A DNA stretch of 26,320 nucleotides from Holosporaceae bacterium (GTDB lineage Bacteria; Pseudomonadota; Alphaproteobacteria; UBA3830): NCBI GenBank assembly GCA_031265715.1, contig JAISCG010000153.1:1-26320 (forward strand), given 5' to 3'. The notes under the pieces were generated by a model, which saw only the letters and a list, made by a program, of their open reading frames with translations, did not search any database and had not been told where the DNA came from. This document shows, one piece after another, positions 1 through 7,861 of this stretch. The position numbers and the translations under genes are program-made. The stretch's first letter is position 1. Each line of letters opens with the position of its first letter.

Positions 1-680
1 TTTGTTGACGGAGGAGTACTGTTTTCCCTTTCGCAGGGACTGTTTTTCAAAAATCGCATCAGGATCCCATCCCGCGAAATCCAGAAAGTATTTTTCGATA
101 TTTTAACGCGAATTTCTCCGGAAAGGGTCGGCGGATTGTCATCAGTATCGATGACGAACGCGATAATTCCGTTTTTAAAATCTTCCATTCCTTTTATTAA
201 GATTTTCGGATTGGGAATTCCTTTGCAAAAACAAGGAGTTAGTGCCGGCGTACTATATATGCTGTCGGAGTCTGAAGTGAGCGTTGCTTCGACAATATAA
301 ATCAGAGGTTTTCCGTTTCCGTCGGCGGCGCTTTTCATCGGTATCCCAAGAGTGTGAAACGGCACCTTCCCGACGTATGTCATTTCGGGGGTATTTTTTT
401 CGTCCCCGCTTTCGTCGACGGACGGGCGAGGCAGTCGCTGGTTGTTTGCAACGAAAGACGCCAGCGCGATGGAAACGGTTTCAATGTTGCTTTTCGTAAT
501 TTGATCGCGCATGATTTTTCCGGTTGTGATCATTTTTGTGACGAAAAAACCGGAAACCAATCCGATAATCGATACGGCGATGGCTATTTCCAACAAAAAT
601 GATCCGCGCAGTTTACCAAATCTTAAATAGAAGTACGCAATCTTTGTTTTTATTCTTGGTATTATATCGTGAATCGGCAA
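1..680 (-). CDS. Prepilin-like protein, second of pair (partial, C-terminus beyond window)
   Basis: The minus-strand reading frame is open from about position 680 to the window edge, so the C-terminus is missing. It carries a class III (type IV pilin) N-terminus: a basic leader ending in LRG, then SFLLEIAIAVSIIGLVSGFF, with Gly at -1 and Glu at +5 of the processed form and one hydrophobic helix. No ATG lies in frame upstream of the leader. The best start is TTG at 680-678, with a GGGAG Shine-Dalgarno at 687-691; it overlaps the upstream prepilin gene by 68 bases. The family role is a pseudopilin or minor pilin, cleaved by a PilD-type peptidase and assembled at the inner membrane. The globular part contains four cysteines (a CFCK motif among them) and no recognised fold. 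The prepilin identity is sound; the start codon and the exact subclass are inferred. Confidence 0.7.
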   Translation of the reverse strand, partial: MPIHDIIPRIKTKIAYFYLRFGKLRGSFLLEIAIAVSIIGLVSGFFVTKMITTGKIMRDQITKSNIETVSIALASFVANNQRLPRPSVDESGDEKNTPEMTYVGKVPFHTLGIPMKSAADGNGKPLIYIVEATLTSDSDSIYSTPALTPCFCKGIPNPKILIKGMEDFKNGIIAFVIDTDDNPPTLSGEIRVKISKNTFWISRDGILMRFLKNSPCERENSTPPST

Positions 681-1251
681 TACATTCTCCCGTTGCTTCC
701 GAAGCTTTAATCGCTTGAATTTCCCCGTTTTTCGGATCTCCGTTATCGCTGTTTTTGTCGATAAAATACGCGTCTTCCGGCGATAAAATTCCGGAGAAAT
801 TTTGATTATCATCCGTGCCTTTGCACAGCACGATCCATGTTCCCGGATGATCCGCGATGTTTGAGGACACACTGTAATATCCTCCCAGTTTGCTTGTCGG
901 ATAACCGTTAACCAATTCCATGCTGATCAAATTTGAGGCGATCAAGTGCTGCCAAAATCGTTTCGCATCTTCGACGGAAGAAATATTGCCGTTTCCGGAA
1001 CCGTTTTGCAGAGAATCGGAAATCATTTCGCGAGCTGCCGAAAAGTCTCCGGGCAGCGCTCCGTATCTGTCCGTGAATCCTTGAATTGCAATTCTGAATG
1101 TGTTCACCTGATCAATAACCGAACGCAGTTTAACCGAGTTGATCAGTTCCTTTCCCTTGAGCGCAAATCCGGCTATTAAACCGATTACCACAACCGCAAT
1201 CGCCACTTCTATGAGGGAAAACCCCCTGTTTCTTCGAAAAAAATTAATCAT
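613..1251 (-). CDS. Type IV prepilin-like / pseudopilin protein
   Basis: This 212-residue protein begins with a short basic leader, RRNRG, then FSLIEVAIAVVVIGLIAGFA. That is the classic prepilin cleavage and methylation motif: G at -1, F at +1, E at +5, and a hydrophobic helix over residues 11-30. A YGALPGDF motif near residue 63 is common in pseudopilin-like proteins of this type. The C-terminal half has cysteines that could form a disulphide. The start ATG overlaps the stop of the secretin gene by four bases (ATGA), which implies translational coupling and one transcript. By family it would be processed by a prepilin peptidase and built into a pilus or pseudopilus that works through the neighbouring secretin. 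Whether it is a major or minor subunit cannot be told from sequence. Confidence 0.85.
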   Translation of the reverse strand: MINFFRRNRGFSLIEVAIAVVVIGLIAGFALKGKELINSVKLRSVIDQVNTFRIAIQGFTDRYGALPGDFSAAREMISDSLQNGSGNGNISSVEDAKRFWQHLIASNLISMELVNGYPTSKLGGYYSVSSNIADHPGTWIVLCKGTDDNQNFSGILSPEDAYFIDKNSDNGDPKNGEIQAIKASEATGECIADSRYNTKNKNKDCVLLFKIW

Positions 1252-2858
1252 TTTTTGAATTTCAACGGCCTCGGATCATCGGCAAATTTATTGTATATCT
1301 TTTTGTCGGCCTCATGATGAAGTTTGCTTTTCTTTCTAAGAATCGTGGCTTTCAAAAAAATAACCAGCTCGGTAATGTCCGTGGATTTTTCATTGCTGCC
1401 AAGCAGAAAATCGCTTCCTTTGAATCCGGGAAGTCCGCTCCGTTGTTTGCCGGACGATTCCTGCATCAGTCCGCCCATCACGGCAACCTGTCCCGACTGC
1501 AATTTCAGAACAGAATCCAACTCTCGCACATCAACGATCGGAATTTTATGGCTATGAGGAATATTTTGTCCGACGGTATTTGTGTTAACCGTCGTTGTTT
1601 GATAAAAAAACGGCACTTCTTTGTAGCCGGAAATTCTGGAAACGGTCGGACGCAAATTCAGCAAAATCGTATTATTCTTTTTATCGACGGACGGAATAAC
1701 CGATATAATCAGTCCAATCGGAATTGTGTGAATTGTCGTCGACAAAAAATCCGTGCTGCGATTATCCGAAACGGTTGCGTATTGCCGCTGCAATTCCGGA
1801 ATATAAATGACCTCGTTTTGCGCAACTTTCAGCACCGCCGACTGATTGTTCAAAACCGTGATTCTGGGACTCGACAAAGTTTTCACGGCGCCGAATTTTT
1901 CTATTAATCCGGCAACGACGTTTAGACTTGCCCTTTCTATTCCGAATGAGAATAATCCTTCATCTACTGAAAACGGTTTTTTAAATTTTGCGCCGCCGCC
2001 GCGAATTATATTCCAATTAATTCCGTTTTTATATTCGTTTTTTAGATTTACCTCGAGAATTTTTGCTTCGATCAGAACCTGCGACTCGGAAGTATCTTTC
2101 AGCAAACGCAGATATTTTTGCACTTCCGTTTGTTTGTTCTGCGTGGTGTAAACCGTAATTAATCCGCCCTGGCGATGAATTGATAAATATGATCCGTCGT
2201 CCTCTCCGATGATCGTTTTCAGCGAAGCTTCCAACTCTGCCCAAAAATCATTTTTTGCGATTCCGGAAACCAAACTGCGCGATCCGTTATTTCCGTCCGC
2301 GGACGTCATCGGAGCATTGCCCTTTCCGATGGACTGATTCATGAAAATATCGGTCGAGACTGCAACATTGCTCTGGGTATTTCGCTGAATATTCAGGAAC
2401 TGCACGTTATAGACTTTTAACATGGGGCTGTCTGTTTCGATTTTCACGGAATTTCCGTTAATCGAATATTTTAATCCCGTTCCGCTGCAAATATCTTTCA
2501 GGATATCCAAAAACGGACGTTTTTTGGCGGAAAAAGAAACGCTGCCCTCGACGTCCTGGGTGATAAAAACGTCGATGCCGGCCAAATCTGCCATCTGGGT
2601 CAGCACTTCGCGCATTTTCATTTTTTCGGTGACAGAAATTGAAATATTTTTGTAAAAATTTTCATTGACTATCGGCTCTCCGTCGATTTCATCTTCTTCA
2701 AAATCATCAACATCAAGATCCGAAGTGAACTCCTCAACGGGGGCCGATATCGTTTCAAAAACTTTATCATCCAATTTCCTCTGCTGAGGAGTTCCGGCAG
2801 TGTCATCCAAAGAACAGCCGCTTAATACCAAAAATACCACAAAAACTACAAAATGCAT
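1248..2858 (-). CDS. Secretin-family outer-membrane lipoprotein (GspD/PilQ/MshL type)
   Basis: A 536-residue secretin. Residues 1-15 are a lipoprotein signal peptide ending in the lipobox LSGC (Cys15 lipidated). Next comes an acidic linker (about 40-62), then an STN-like N0 domain at about 80-141 (DLAGIDVFITQDVEGSVSFS region). A second domain around 205-255 contains GGLITVYTTQ. The secretin barrel domain runs from about 258 to 507: QVLIEAKILEV, the LSSPRITVLNNQSA motif at 328-341, IGLIISVIPSV at 381-391, and the C-terminal GQVAVMGGLMQE motif at 456-467. Secretins form the outer-membrane gate of type II secretion and type IV pili. Its size, lipobox and single STN domain fit MshL/PilN-like pilus secretins better than long GspD. 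It is the first gene of a set with two prepilin genes and has a candidate promoter of its own. Confidence 0.9.
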   Translation of the reverse strand: MHFVVFVVFLVLSGCSLDDTAGTPQQRKLDDKVFETISAPVEEFTSDLDVDDFEEDEIDGEPIVNENFYKNISISVTEKMKMREVLTQMADLAGIDVFITQDVEGSVSFSAKKRPFLDILKDICSGTGLKYSINGNSVKIETDSPMLKVYNVQFLNIQRNTQSNVAVSTDIFMNQSIGKGNAPMTSADGNNGSRSLVSGIAKNDFWAELEASLKTIIGEDDGSYLSIHRQGGLITVYTTQNKQTEVQKYLRLLKDTSESQVLIEAKILEVNLKNEYKNGINWNIIRGGGAKFKKPFSVDEGLFSFGIERASLNVVAGLIEKFGAVKTLSSPRITVLNNQSAVLKVAQNEVIYIPELQRQYATVSDNRSTDFLSTTIHTIPIGLIISVIPSVDKKNNTILLNLRPTVSRISGYKEVPFFYQTTTVNTNTVGQNIPHSHKIPIVDVRELDSVLKLQSGQVAVMGGLMQESSGKQRSGLPGFKGSDFLLGSNEKSTDITELVIFLKATILRKKSKLHHEADKKIYNKFADDPRPLKFKK

Positions 2859-2888
2859 GCTGTTCCCGAAAACAAAACCTCGGAGTTC

Positions 2889-2894
2889 ATTATA
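2889..2894 (-). promoter_or_regulatory. Candidate -10 box upstream of the secretin gene
   Basis: On the minus strand, a perfect TATAAT lies about 31 bases upstream of the secretin ATG, inside the 76-base gap after ftsW. No good -35 hexamer is seen at 16-18 bases. It suggests that the secretin-prepilin genes can be transcribed apart from the cell-wall genes, although read-through from ftsW is also possible because no terminator hairpin with a U-tract is visible in the gap. Confidence 0.4.
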
Positions 2895-2934
2895 CGCAAT
2901 AACGGACGGAAAATACAGAGAAAAAATTAAAATT

Positions 2935-4032
2935 TTATGTTTTTTTCTTTAATGTCAATATCATGCCAAGTGTGATACTTGCGGCGATCATGGAAGATCC
3001 TCCGTAGCTCATGAACGGAAGAGTCATCCCCTTTGTGGGAATTATGTGCAGAGCCGACGCTATATTAATGAATGATTGCAGACCGAATTGGGCAAGCAAT
3101 CCCACCGACGCCAACAGTGAAAACAGACTGCCTTCTTTCACCGTTTTCAACATTCCGTAAACAACAATAAAAGCGATCACTGCTACGACAAGAACACATA
3201 CGCAAAATCCGCACTCCTCCCCGAGAACCGCGAAGACGAAATCCGCGTGAGCGTCCGGCAGATATTTTTTTATAATTCCTTCTCCCGGCCCGACTCCGAA
3301 AAAACCTCCGTTGGAAAAAGCTTCCAGCGATCGATTAATTTGATAATGATCTCCGACGGCCGGATCCAAAAAACGATCGACGCGCGCGGTTACGTGCGGC
3401 AAAAACAGATAGGCGAGAATGAATCCGCCCACGCCGATTGCCGCGGCCAGAATAACGAAAAATATCGACAGTCCGTTGACGAACAGTTGTCCGAACCACA
3501 CCGATATCGTTACGACCGCCATTCCGACGTCCGGTTGCAGCACAAGTAAAAAGACGAATGACCCGAGAAATAAAGCGGATAAAAATTTTCCGTAAAATTC
3601 CGGACGTTTTTGTTGTTCGGAAAGCATCCACGCCGTTATGACCGCCAGAGCCGGTTTTACGAATTCGGACGGCTGAATCGAAAATCCGAAAATCGATATC
3701 CAGCGGCGCGCTCCTTTAATTTCAATTCCGACTATCAGCGTTAAAAATGTCAGCAACATAAATACGACAAACAAAAAAATCGAAAGTTTTTTTAAATTTG
3801 AAATGCTCAGAACGGAAATTGAAAAAATTATAAAAAGCGAAGGAACGAGATACGACAGATGACGTTTTAAAAAATAGAATTTTTCGATTCCCATGCGATC
3901 CGCAACCATTGGAGTTGCAGCCACCGCCAACAGAATTCCGAACGCGATCAATATTGAAAATGCAAAAAGCATGACTCTGTCTACGGTCCACCACCATTGC
4001 CCCAAAATACTGTTACTGTCTCGTGCAATCAT
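2935..4032 (-). CDS. ftsW: Septal peptidoglycan polymerase FtsW (SEDS family)
   Basis: A 365-residue polytopic membrane protein of the SEDS family with about ten hydrophobic segments. Diagnostic motifs are GARRWISIFGFSIQPSEFVKPA (the family's GxxRWI...QPSE stretch), AVLGEECGF in a periplasmic region, and GMTLPFMSYGGSS near the C-terminus. FtsW polymerises lipid II glycan strands at the division septum together with a class B penicillin-binding protein. FtsW is favoured over RodA because the gene follows murD and mraY, the usual division/cell-wall order. Its ATG overlaps the murD stop by four bases (ATGA at 4029-4032), so the two are translationally coupled. The usual next genes, murG and murC, are absent; a secretin gene follows instead. 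Confidence 0.95.
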   Translation of the reverse strand: MIARDSNSILGQWWWTVDRVMLFAFSILIAFGILLAVAATPMVADRMGIEKFYFLKRHLSYLVPSLFIIFSISVLSISNLKKLSIFLFVVFMLLTFLTLIVGIEIKGARRWISIFGFSIQPSEFVKPALAVITAWMLSEQQKRPEFYGKFLSALFLGSFVFLLVLQPDVGMAVVTISVWFGQLFVNGLSIFFVILAAAIGVGGFILAYLFLPHVTARVDRFLDPAVGDHYQINRSLEAFSNGGFFGVGPGEGIIKKYLPDAHADFVFAVLGEECGFCVCVLVVAVIAFIVVYGMLKTVKEGSLFSLLASVGLLAQFGLQSFINIASALHIIPTKGMTLPFMSYGGSSMIAASITLGMILTLKKKT

Positions 4033-5345
4033 TTTTCTTTTCGAACCGATTTTTTAAATTTGTTACCGCGATCTTCAAAATTTTCGAATTGATCAAAACT
4101 CGCGCAGGCCGGAGATAACAACACGACCTTTGCACCCAAATCTGCGGCTGCTTTTTCGGATCGCGCCACGGCCGTTTCCAAAGTTCCGGCAACCTCATTT
4201 TTCACACCGTGTTGCGTCAGCAGGTGCGACCAATTTTGCGCCGCTTCTCCGATCAAAAATGCAAAACGTACTTTGCCGAAATATTTCACCAAACTTTCGA
4301 TGCCGTCTTCTTTCGGACGACCGCCGAGTATCCAAATTATGTCGTCGAATCGTTGCAGAGCTTTTTCGGCGGAATCCGCATTTGTCGCTTTGCTGTCATT
4401 TATATATAGAACGCCGTCGATTGATGCAACAATTTCCTGACGATGCTCCAATCCTCCGAATGAAAATAATCCTTCCCGAAATTTTTTTTGATCCGCCCCG
4501 TTTCGGACATATGCAACGTAGGCCGCCGCGATATTTTGAAGATTGTGATTTCCGTCCAGAGCGGAATTTTTTTCGCAGATAATTTCGCCCGATCCGAAGC
4601 GATCGTCAATTAATCTGCCCGCATCCCATCCGACTCCGAATTGCGGCACTCTGTTTCCGGAAATCGGAATAACGCAGGGATGTTTTATCGTTTTTAAAAA
4701 ATTGAAAATTTTCAAACAGTGATCGTCGTCGACTCCGATTATCGCAGCGGATCTCTCGTGGAAATTCGCGAATATTTTTTGCTTTGCGGAAATGTATCCC
4801 TCCATGCCGCCGTGTCGAGTCAGATGATCCGGGGTGATGTTCAGCAAAATTGCGACGTCAAATCCCAAAATATTGCACGATTCCAATTGATAGGACGACA
4901 ATTCCAAAACAAAAAAATCCGCGGAGGAATCCAGAGATAAAACCGGATTTCCGAAATTTCCTCCGACGACGGATTTTTGTCCGGCGAAACTCAATAAATG
5001 ATGAATCAGCGCGGCGGTCGTAGATTTTCCGTTGGTACCGGTGACGCAAATTTTTATTTTATTCGGAAGTTGCCTTTGGAACAGATCGGCATCATTTAAA
5101 ATCGGAATAAAATTTTCCTTCGCTTTCCGAATCATCGGATGAATCCCGGGCCACAGAGTACTTATTCCGGGACTGACCGCGATTGCATCGAATTTTTCGT
5201 CCGGATCGAATTTTTCGTTCGAATTATCGTCGTGTATTTTTACATTTGCGCCGCTCGCCCGCAAAGAATCTGCAACGGATTTTCCGGTTTTTCCGAAACC
5301 GATCACTCCGAATTTTTTATTTTTACAAAAATCTAAAATAATCAT
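4029..5345 (-). CDS. murD: UDP-N-acetylmuramoylalanine--D-glutamate ligase
   Basis: MurD adds D-glutamate to UDP-MurNAc-L-Ala in the cytoplasm, using ATP. From the chosen start the protein is 438 residues, close to the usual length. An N-terminal UDP-binding domain with FGVIGFGKTGKSV is followed by the Mur-ligase ATP loop VTGTNGKSTTAALI. The central domain carries ELSSYQLE and LNITPDHLTRHG. The C-terminal domain carries GLEHRQE, the YINDSKATNADS motif and the terminal LSPACASFDQFENFEDRG motif. The frame is open upstream to 5429, but that would add 28 residues lying over the end of mraY. The ATG at 5345 overlaps the mraY stop by exactly four bases (ATGA), matching the murD-ftsW junction, so it is taken as the true start. 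Confidence 0.96.
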   Translation of the reverse strand: MIILDFCKNKKFGVIGFGKTGKSVADSLRASGANVKIHDDNSNEKFDPDEKFDAIAVSPGISTLWPGIHPMIRKAKENFIPILNDADLFQRQLPNKIKICVTGTNGKSTTAALIHHLLSFAGQKSVVGGNFGNPVLSLDSSADFFVLELSSYQLESCNILGFDVAILLNITPDHLTRHGGMEGYISAKQKIFANFHERSAAIIGVDDDHCLKIFNFLKTIKHPCVIPISGNRVPQFGVGWDAGRLIDDRFGSGEIICEKNSALDGNHNLQNIAAAYVAYVRNGADQKKFREGLFSFGGLEHRQEIVASIDGVLYINDSKATNADSAEKALQRFDDIIWILGGRPKEDGIESLVKYFGKVRFAFLIGEAAQNWSHLLTQHGVKNEVAGTLETAVARSEKAAADLGAKVVLLSPACASFDQFENFEDRGNKFKKSVRKEK

Positions 5346-6418
5346 CTTATTTTCAGTGTTGATAATCCGATTAAAGCGAAAACAAATGAGATGATCCAAA
5401 ATCTGATGACGACGGTGGATTCGGTCCATCCCTTTTTTTCAAAATGATGATGAATCGGGGACATCAAAAAAATTCTTTTTCCGGTGCATCTGAAATACGC
5501 CACCTGAATCATGACGGATAACGCTTCCCAGACAAACAATCCTCCGATGATCGCCAACACGAATTCGTGTTTTGTAATTACGCTCAAACCTCCGAGAGCT
5601 CCGCCGATGGCGAGAGATCCCGTATCTCCCATAAATATCATTGCCGGCGGGGCGTTATACCACAGAAATCCGAGACATGCCCCGATGAGCGCTCCGCAAA
5701 AAATGCACAATTCTCCCGCCGAAACCACGTGGATAATTTGCAGATAATTTGAAAAAATAAAATGTCCGGAAATGTAACTTATGATTCCCAAACACAGCGC
5801 CGCCAACATCGACGGAAATGTCGCGAGGCCGTCGAGTCCGTCGGTTAAATTTACGGCGTTCGAACTTCCGACGATTACAAATGTCGTGAAACAAATCAAA
5901 AATAAAGAATTATCGATTACAAAATTTTTCAAAAACGGGAATGTCAATTTTCCGACCACATCCGGCGCTCTCACCGATTCCACCAAATATGAAAAAATCA
6001 GAGCGACGAAAATTTGAATAAGCATTTTCTTTTTTCCGCGCACTCCTTTTGAATTTTTGAATTTTATTTTTAGGTAGTCATCATAAAATCCCAAAAAACA
6101 ATAAGATAGTGTTAGAAAAATCAGTAGGATTAAATAATAATTTGTAATATCTCCCCAGAGCAGCGACGAAAGTACGGTTGCGGCAATAATTATTGCTCCC
6201 CCCATCGTCGGCGTTCCCTGCTTTTGCAAAATGTGCGACTCGGGACCGTCTCCGCGAATCGGCTGGGTAAATTTCAGACGTTTTATAAAAGTCGGATAGA
6301 GAAAAAAACTTATTATCAGCGACGTAAGCAGCGCGCACATCGTTCGAAAAGTAATGTAGCGCAGCAAATTCATTCCCGAGATAAAATTCAAATAGGGAAA
6401 AAGAAAATTGTAAAACAA
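5342..6418 (-). CDS. mraY: Phospho-N-acetylmuramoyl-pentapeptide transferase
   Basis: MraY transfers phospho-MurNAc-pentapeptide from its UDP carrier to undecaprenyl phosphate, making lipid I in the inner membrane. The 358-residue protein has about ten membrane helices and all family signatures: the first aspartate pair in FYDDYLK (111-117), NAVNLTDGLDGLA (188-199), FMGDTGSLA (262-270) and the cytoplasmic PIHHHFEKKGW loop (321-331). The start is TTG at 6418-6416 with GAGG eight bases upstream, overlapping the stop of the preceding gene. This gives an N-terminus colinear with E. coli MraY (FISGMNLLRYITFR resembles YSGFNVFSYLTFR), whereas the first ATG (codon 16) would remove it. It lies in a tight operon between the CNNM/CBS gene (10 bases upstream) and murD (4-base overlap). 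Confidence 0.96.
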   Translation of the reverse strand: MFYNFLFPYLNFISGMNLLRYITFRTMCALLTSLIISFFLYPTFIKRLKFTQPIRGDGPESHILQKQGTPTMGGAIIIAATVLSSLLWGDITNYYLILLIFLTLSYCFLGFYDDYLKIKFKNSKGVRGKKKMLIQIFVALIFSYLVESVRAPDVVGKLTFPFLKNFVIDNSLFLICFTTFVIVGSSNAVNLTDGLDGLATFPSMLAALCLGIISYISGHFIFSNYLQIIHVVSAGELCIFCGALIGACLGFLWYNAPPAMIFMGDTGSLAIGGALGGLSVITKHEFVLAIIGGLFVWEALSVMIQVAYFRCTGKRIFLMSPIHHHFEKKGWTESTVVIRFWIISFVFALIGLSTLKIR

Positions 6419-6428
6419 AGCTATTGCC

Positions 6429-7715
6429 TCACAATTTTTCGGATGACGGCAACGCCGCCGGAGGGGTAATTTTTATCAGTCCGATTTGATTGCGCTGTCT
6501 TTTTAAAATTTCGATTTTAAAACCGGATAAAACGTAGGTCTGGCCGACGTCCGGAATTTTTCTGACCTCGTGCATGACATAGCCGGCGATTGTCGCAGCT
6601 TCTTCCTCGGGCAGATTCCAGTCGAACTCGCGATTAAGATCTCGAATCGGAGTCATTCCCTCCGCGATAACGGATCCGTCAGCCTGAAGTTTCACGCCGT
6701 CGGTCAGAATATCGTACTCGTCAACAATTTCTCCCACGATTTCTTCCAGAATATCCTCCAGCGTAATGCATCCCTGAAGATCGCCGTATTCGTCAACCAC
6801 AAGGGCAAAGTGCTCCCTTTTTTTCCGAAAATCCTGCAACTGATTCAACAAATGTTTGGTGTCGGGAATGAACCACGGAGCGGCCATCAACTGATTAATT
6901 CTTATTTTTTCCAGATCTCCGTTCTGCAATTGCAGCGCATGGAAGAAAGTTCTCGTTTTTAAAATTCCGATTATATTCTCCGGATTATCTTTCCACAGCG
7001 GAATTCTTGAAAAATGGCAATTGGTCAATTCCTCCGCAATTTTTGCCATCGGCAGGGATGCATTGATCGTTTTCAGATTTTTACGATGAACCATCGTGTG
7101 ACTCACGGAAATTTCTTCCAGATCAAGAATACTTTTCAACATGCTCTTTTTTTGAGCTTCCTCTTTATCATCCTCGGACGGTCGCATTTCAATGACGCCC
7201 CGCAATTCCTCGTCAGCCTGTTCCCGGGAATCCTGTTGCTCGACGTCCACGCCGATCAATTCGATGGTGTATTTTGCGCATTTTTCCAGAACCGTCGTGA
7301 CCGGTTTCAAAACAGCCACCACCCGAAAAAGAATCGGCCCCACGAAGAGCGCGAACGGAATCGTAAATTTTATCACCAGCATTTTCGGAAAAATTTCCGC
7401 ATAGATTATTATGAGAAGGGCAATAATCGTTTGTAAAACAGCAGCTTCGGTCGTGGTAAAATATTTGACCGCAAAAAGCGTGCTGAAAATCGGGATTAGA
7501 TACAACACCAGCTGATTTAAAATCAGTATGGTGCTTATTGTGGCGGATAATTTTTCCTGCAAAGCGATGACTTTTTTCGCTCTCCTATCTCCTTTTTTCG
7601 CGAGATGGTACATGTGAGCGTGAGACGCTCCGGTAACGGCCGTCTCGGCTCCGGAAATAAAACCGGCAAAAGCTATCGCAAAAAACATTCCCAAGAAAAA
7701 AAGAAGAAAAATCAT
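6429..7715 (-). CDS. CNNM/CBS-domain membrane protein (CorC/HlyC/TlyC family)
   Basis: The 428-residue protein has three parts. A CNNM (DUF21) transmembrane domain spans about 1-150 with SGAETAVTGAS near residue 21 and a conserved LLIIIYAEIFPKML helix at 101-114. A CBS-domain pair spans about 205-335, with the family hallmark HFALVVDEYGDLQG at 302-315 followed by a glutamate-rich EDILEEIVGEI. A CorC/HlyC C-terminal domain spans about 345-415. Family members are linked to Mg/Co efflux or tolerance; rickettsial TlyC homologues have been described as haemolysins, but that activity cannot be inferred here. It is probably the first gene of the operon running into mraY (gap of 10 bases), an unusual partner for cell-wall genes. 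No clear Shine-Dalgarno precedes the ATG. Confidence 0.9.
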   Translation of the reverse strand: MIFLLFFLGMFFAIAFAGFISGAETAVTGASHAHMYHLAKKGDRRAKKVIALQEKLSATISTILILNQLVLYLIPIFSTLFAVKYFTTTEAAVLQTIIALLIIIYAEIFPKMLVIKFTIPFALFVGPILFRVVAVLKPVTTVLEKCAKYTIELIGVDVEQQDSREQADEELRGVIEMRPSEDDKEEAQKKSMLKSILDLEEISVSHTMVHRKNLKTINASLPMAKIAEELTNCHFSRIPLWKDNPENIIGILKTRTFFHALQLQNGDLEKIRINQLMAAPWFIPDTKHLLNQLQDFRKKREHFALVVDEYGDLQGCITLEDILEEIVGEIVDEYDILTDGVKLQADGSVIAEGMTPIRDLNREFDWNLPEEEAATIAGYVMHEVRKIPDVGQTYVLSGFKIEILKRQRNQIGLIKITPPAALPSSEKL

Positions 7716-7745
7716 ACAGATAATTTACTGTTTACAACAACGGGG

Positions 7746-7774
7746 ATTTTAATACACTTTTTTGCTGAGGTAAA
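7746..7774 (-). promoter_or_regulatory. Candidate sigma-70 promoter for the CNNM/CBS-mraY-murD-ftsW operon
   Basis: On the minus strand a -35-like TTTACC (7774-7769) is followed after 17 bases by a -10-like TAAAAT (7751-7746), about 30 bases upstream of the ATG at 7715. The match to consensus is moderate and the call rests on spacing and position. Confidence 0.4.
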
Positions 7775-7801
7775 GATACCAATTTCAGGGGAAACATCGC
7801 G

Positions 7802-7844
7802 ACGATAACAGTTAGACACCTTCTGGAAATTTAACTGTTATCGT
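7802..7844 (-). terminator. Perfect 13-bp inverted repeat after the ATP/ADP translocase gene
   Basis: ACGATAACAGTTA at 7802-7814 is exactly complementary to TAACTGTTATCGT at 7832-7844, with a 17-base loop. It starts 18 bases after the translocase stop codon and lies upstream of the next gene's promoter, so it most likely ends translocase transcripts. There is no U-tract after the stem on either strand, so it may instead protect the 3' end or bind a regulator. Confidence 0.5.
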
Positions 7845-7861
7845 ATTGATTGCCAAAGAAA

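Noticed and set aside
1314..1907. 197-codon plus-strand open frame opposite the secretin gene
   Set aside because: Antisense to conserved secretin motifs, with basic low-information composition; a shadow frame.
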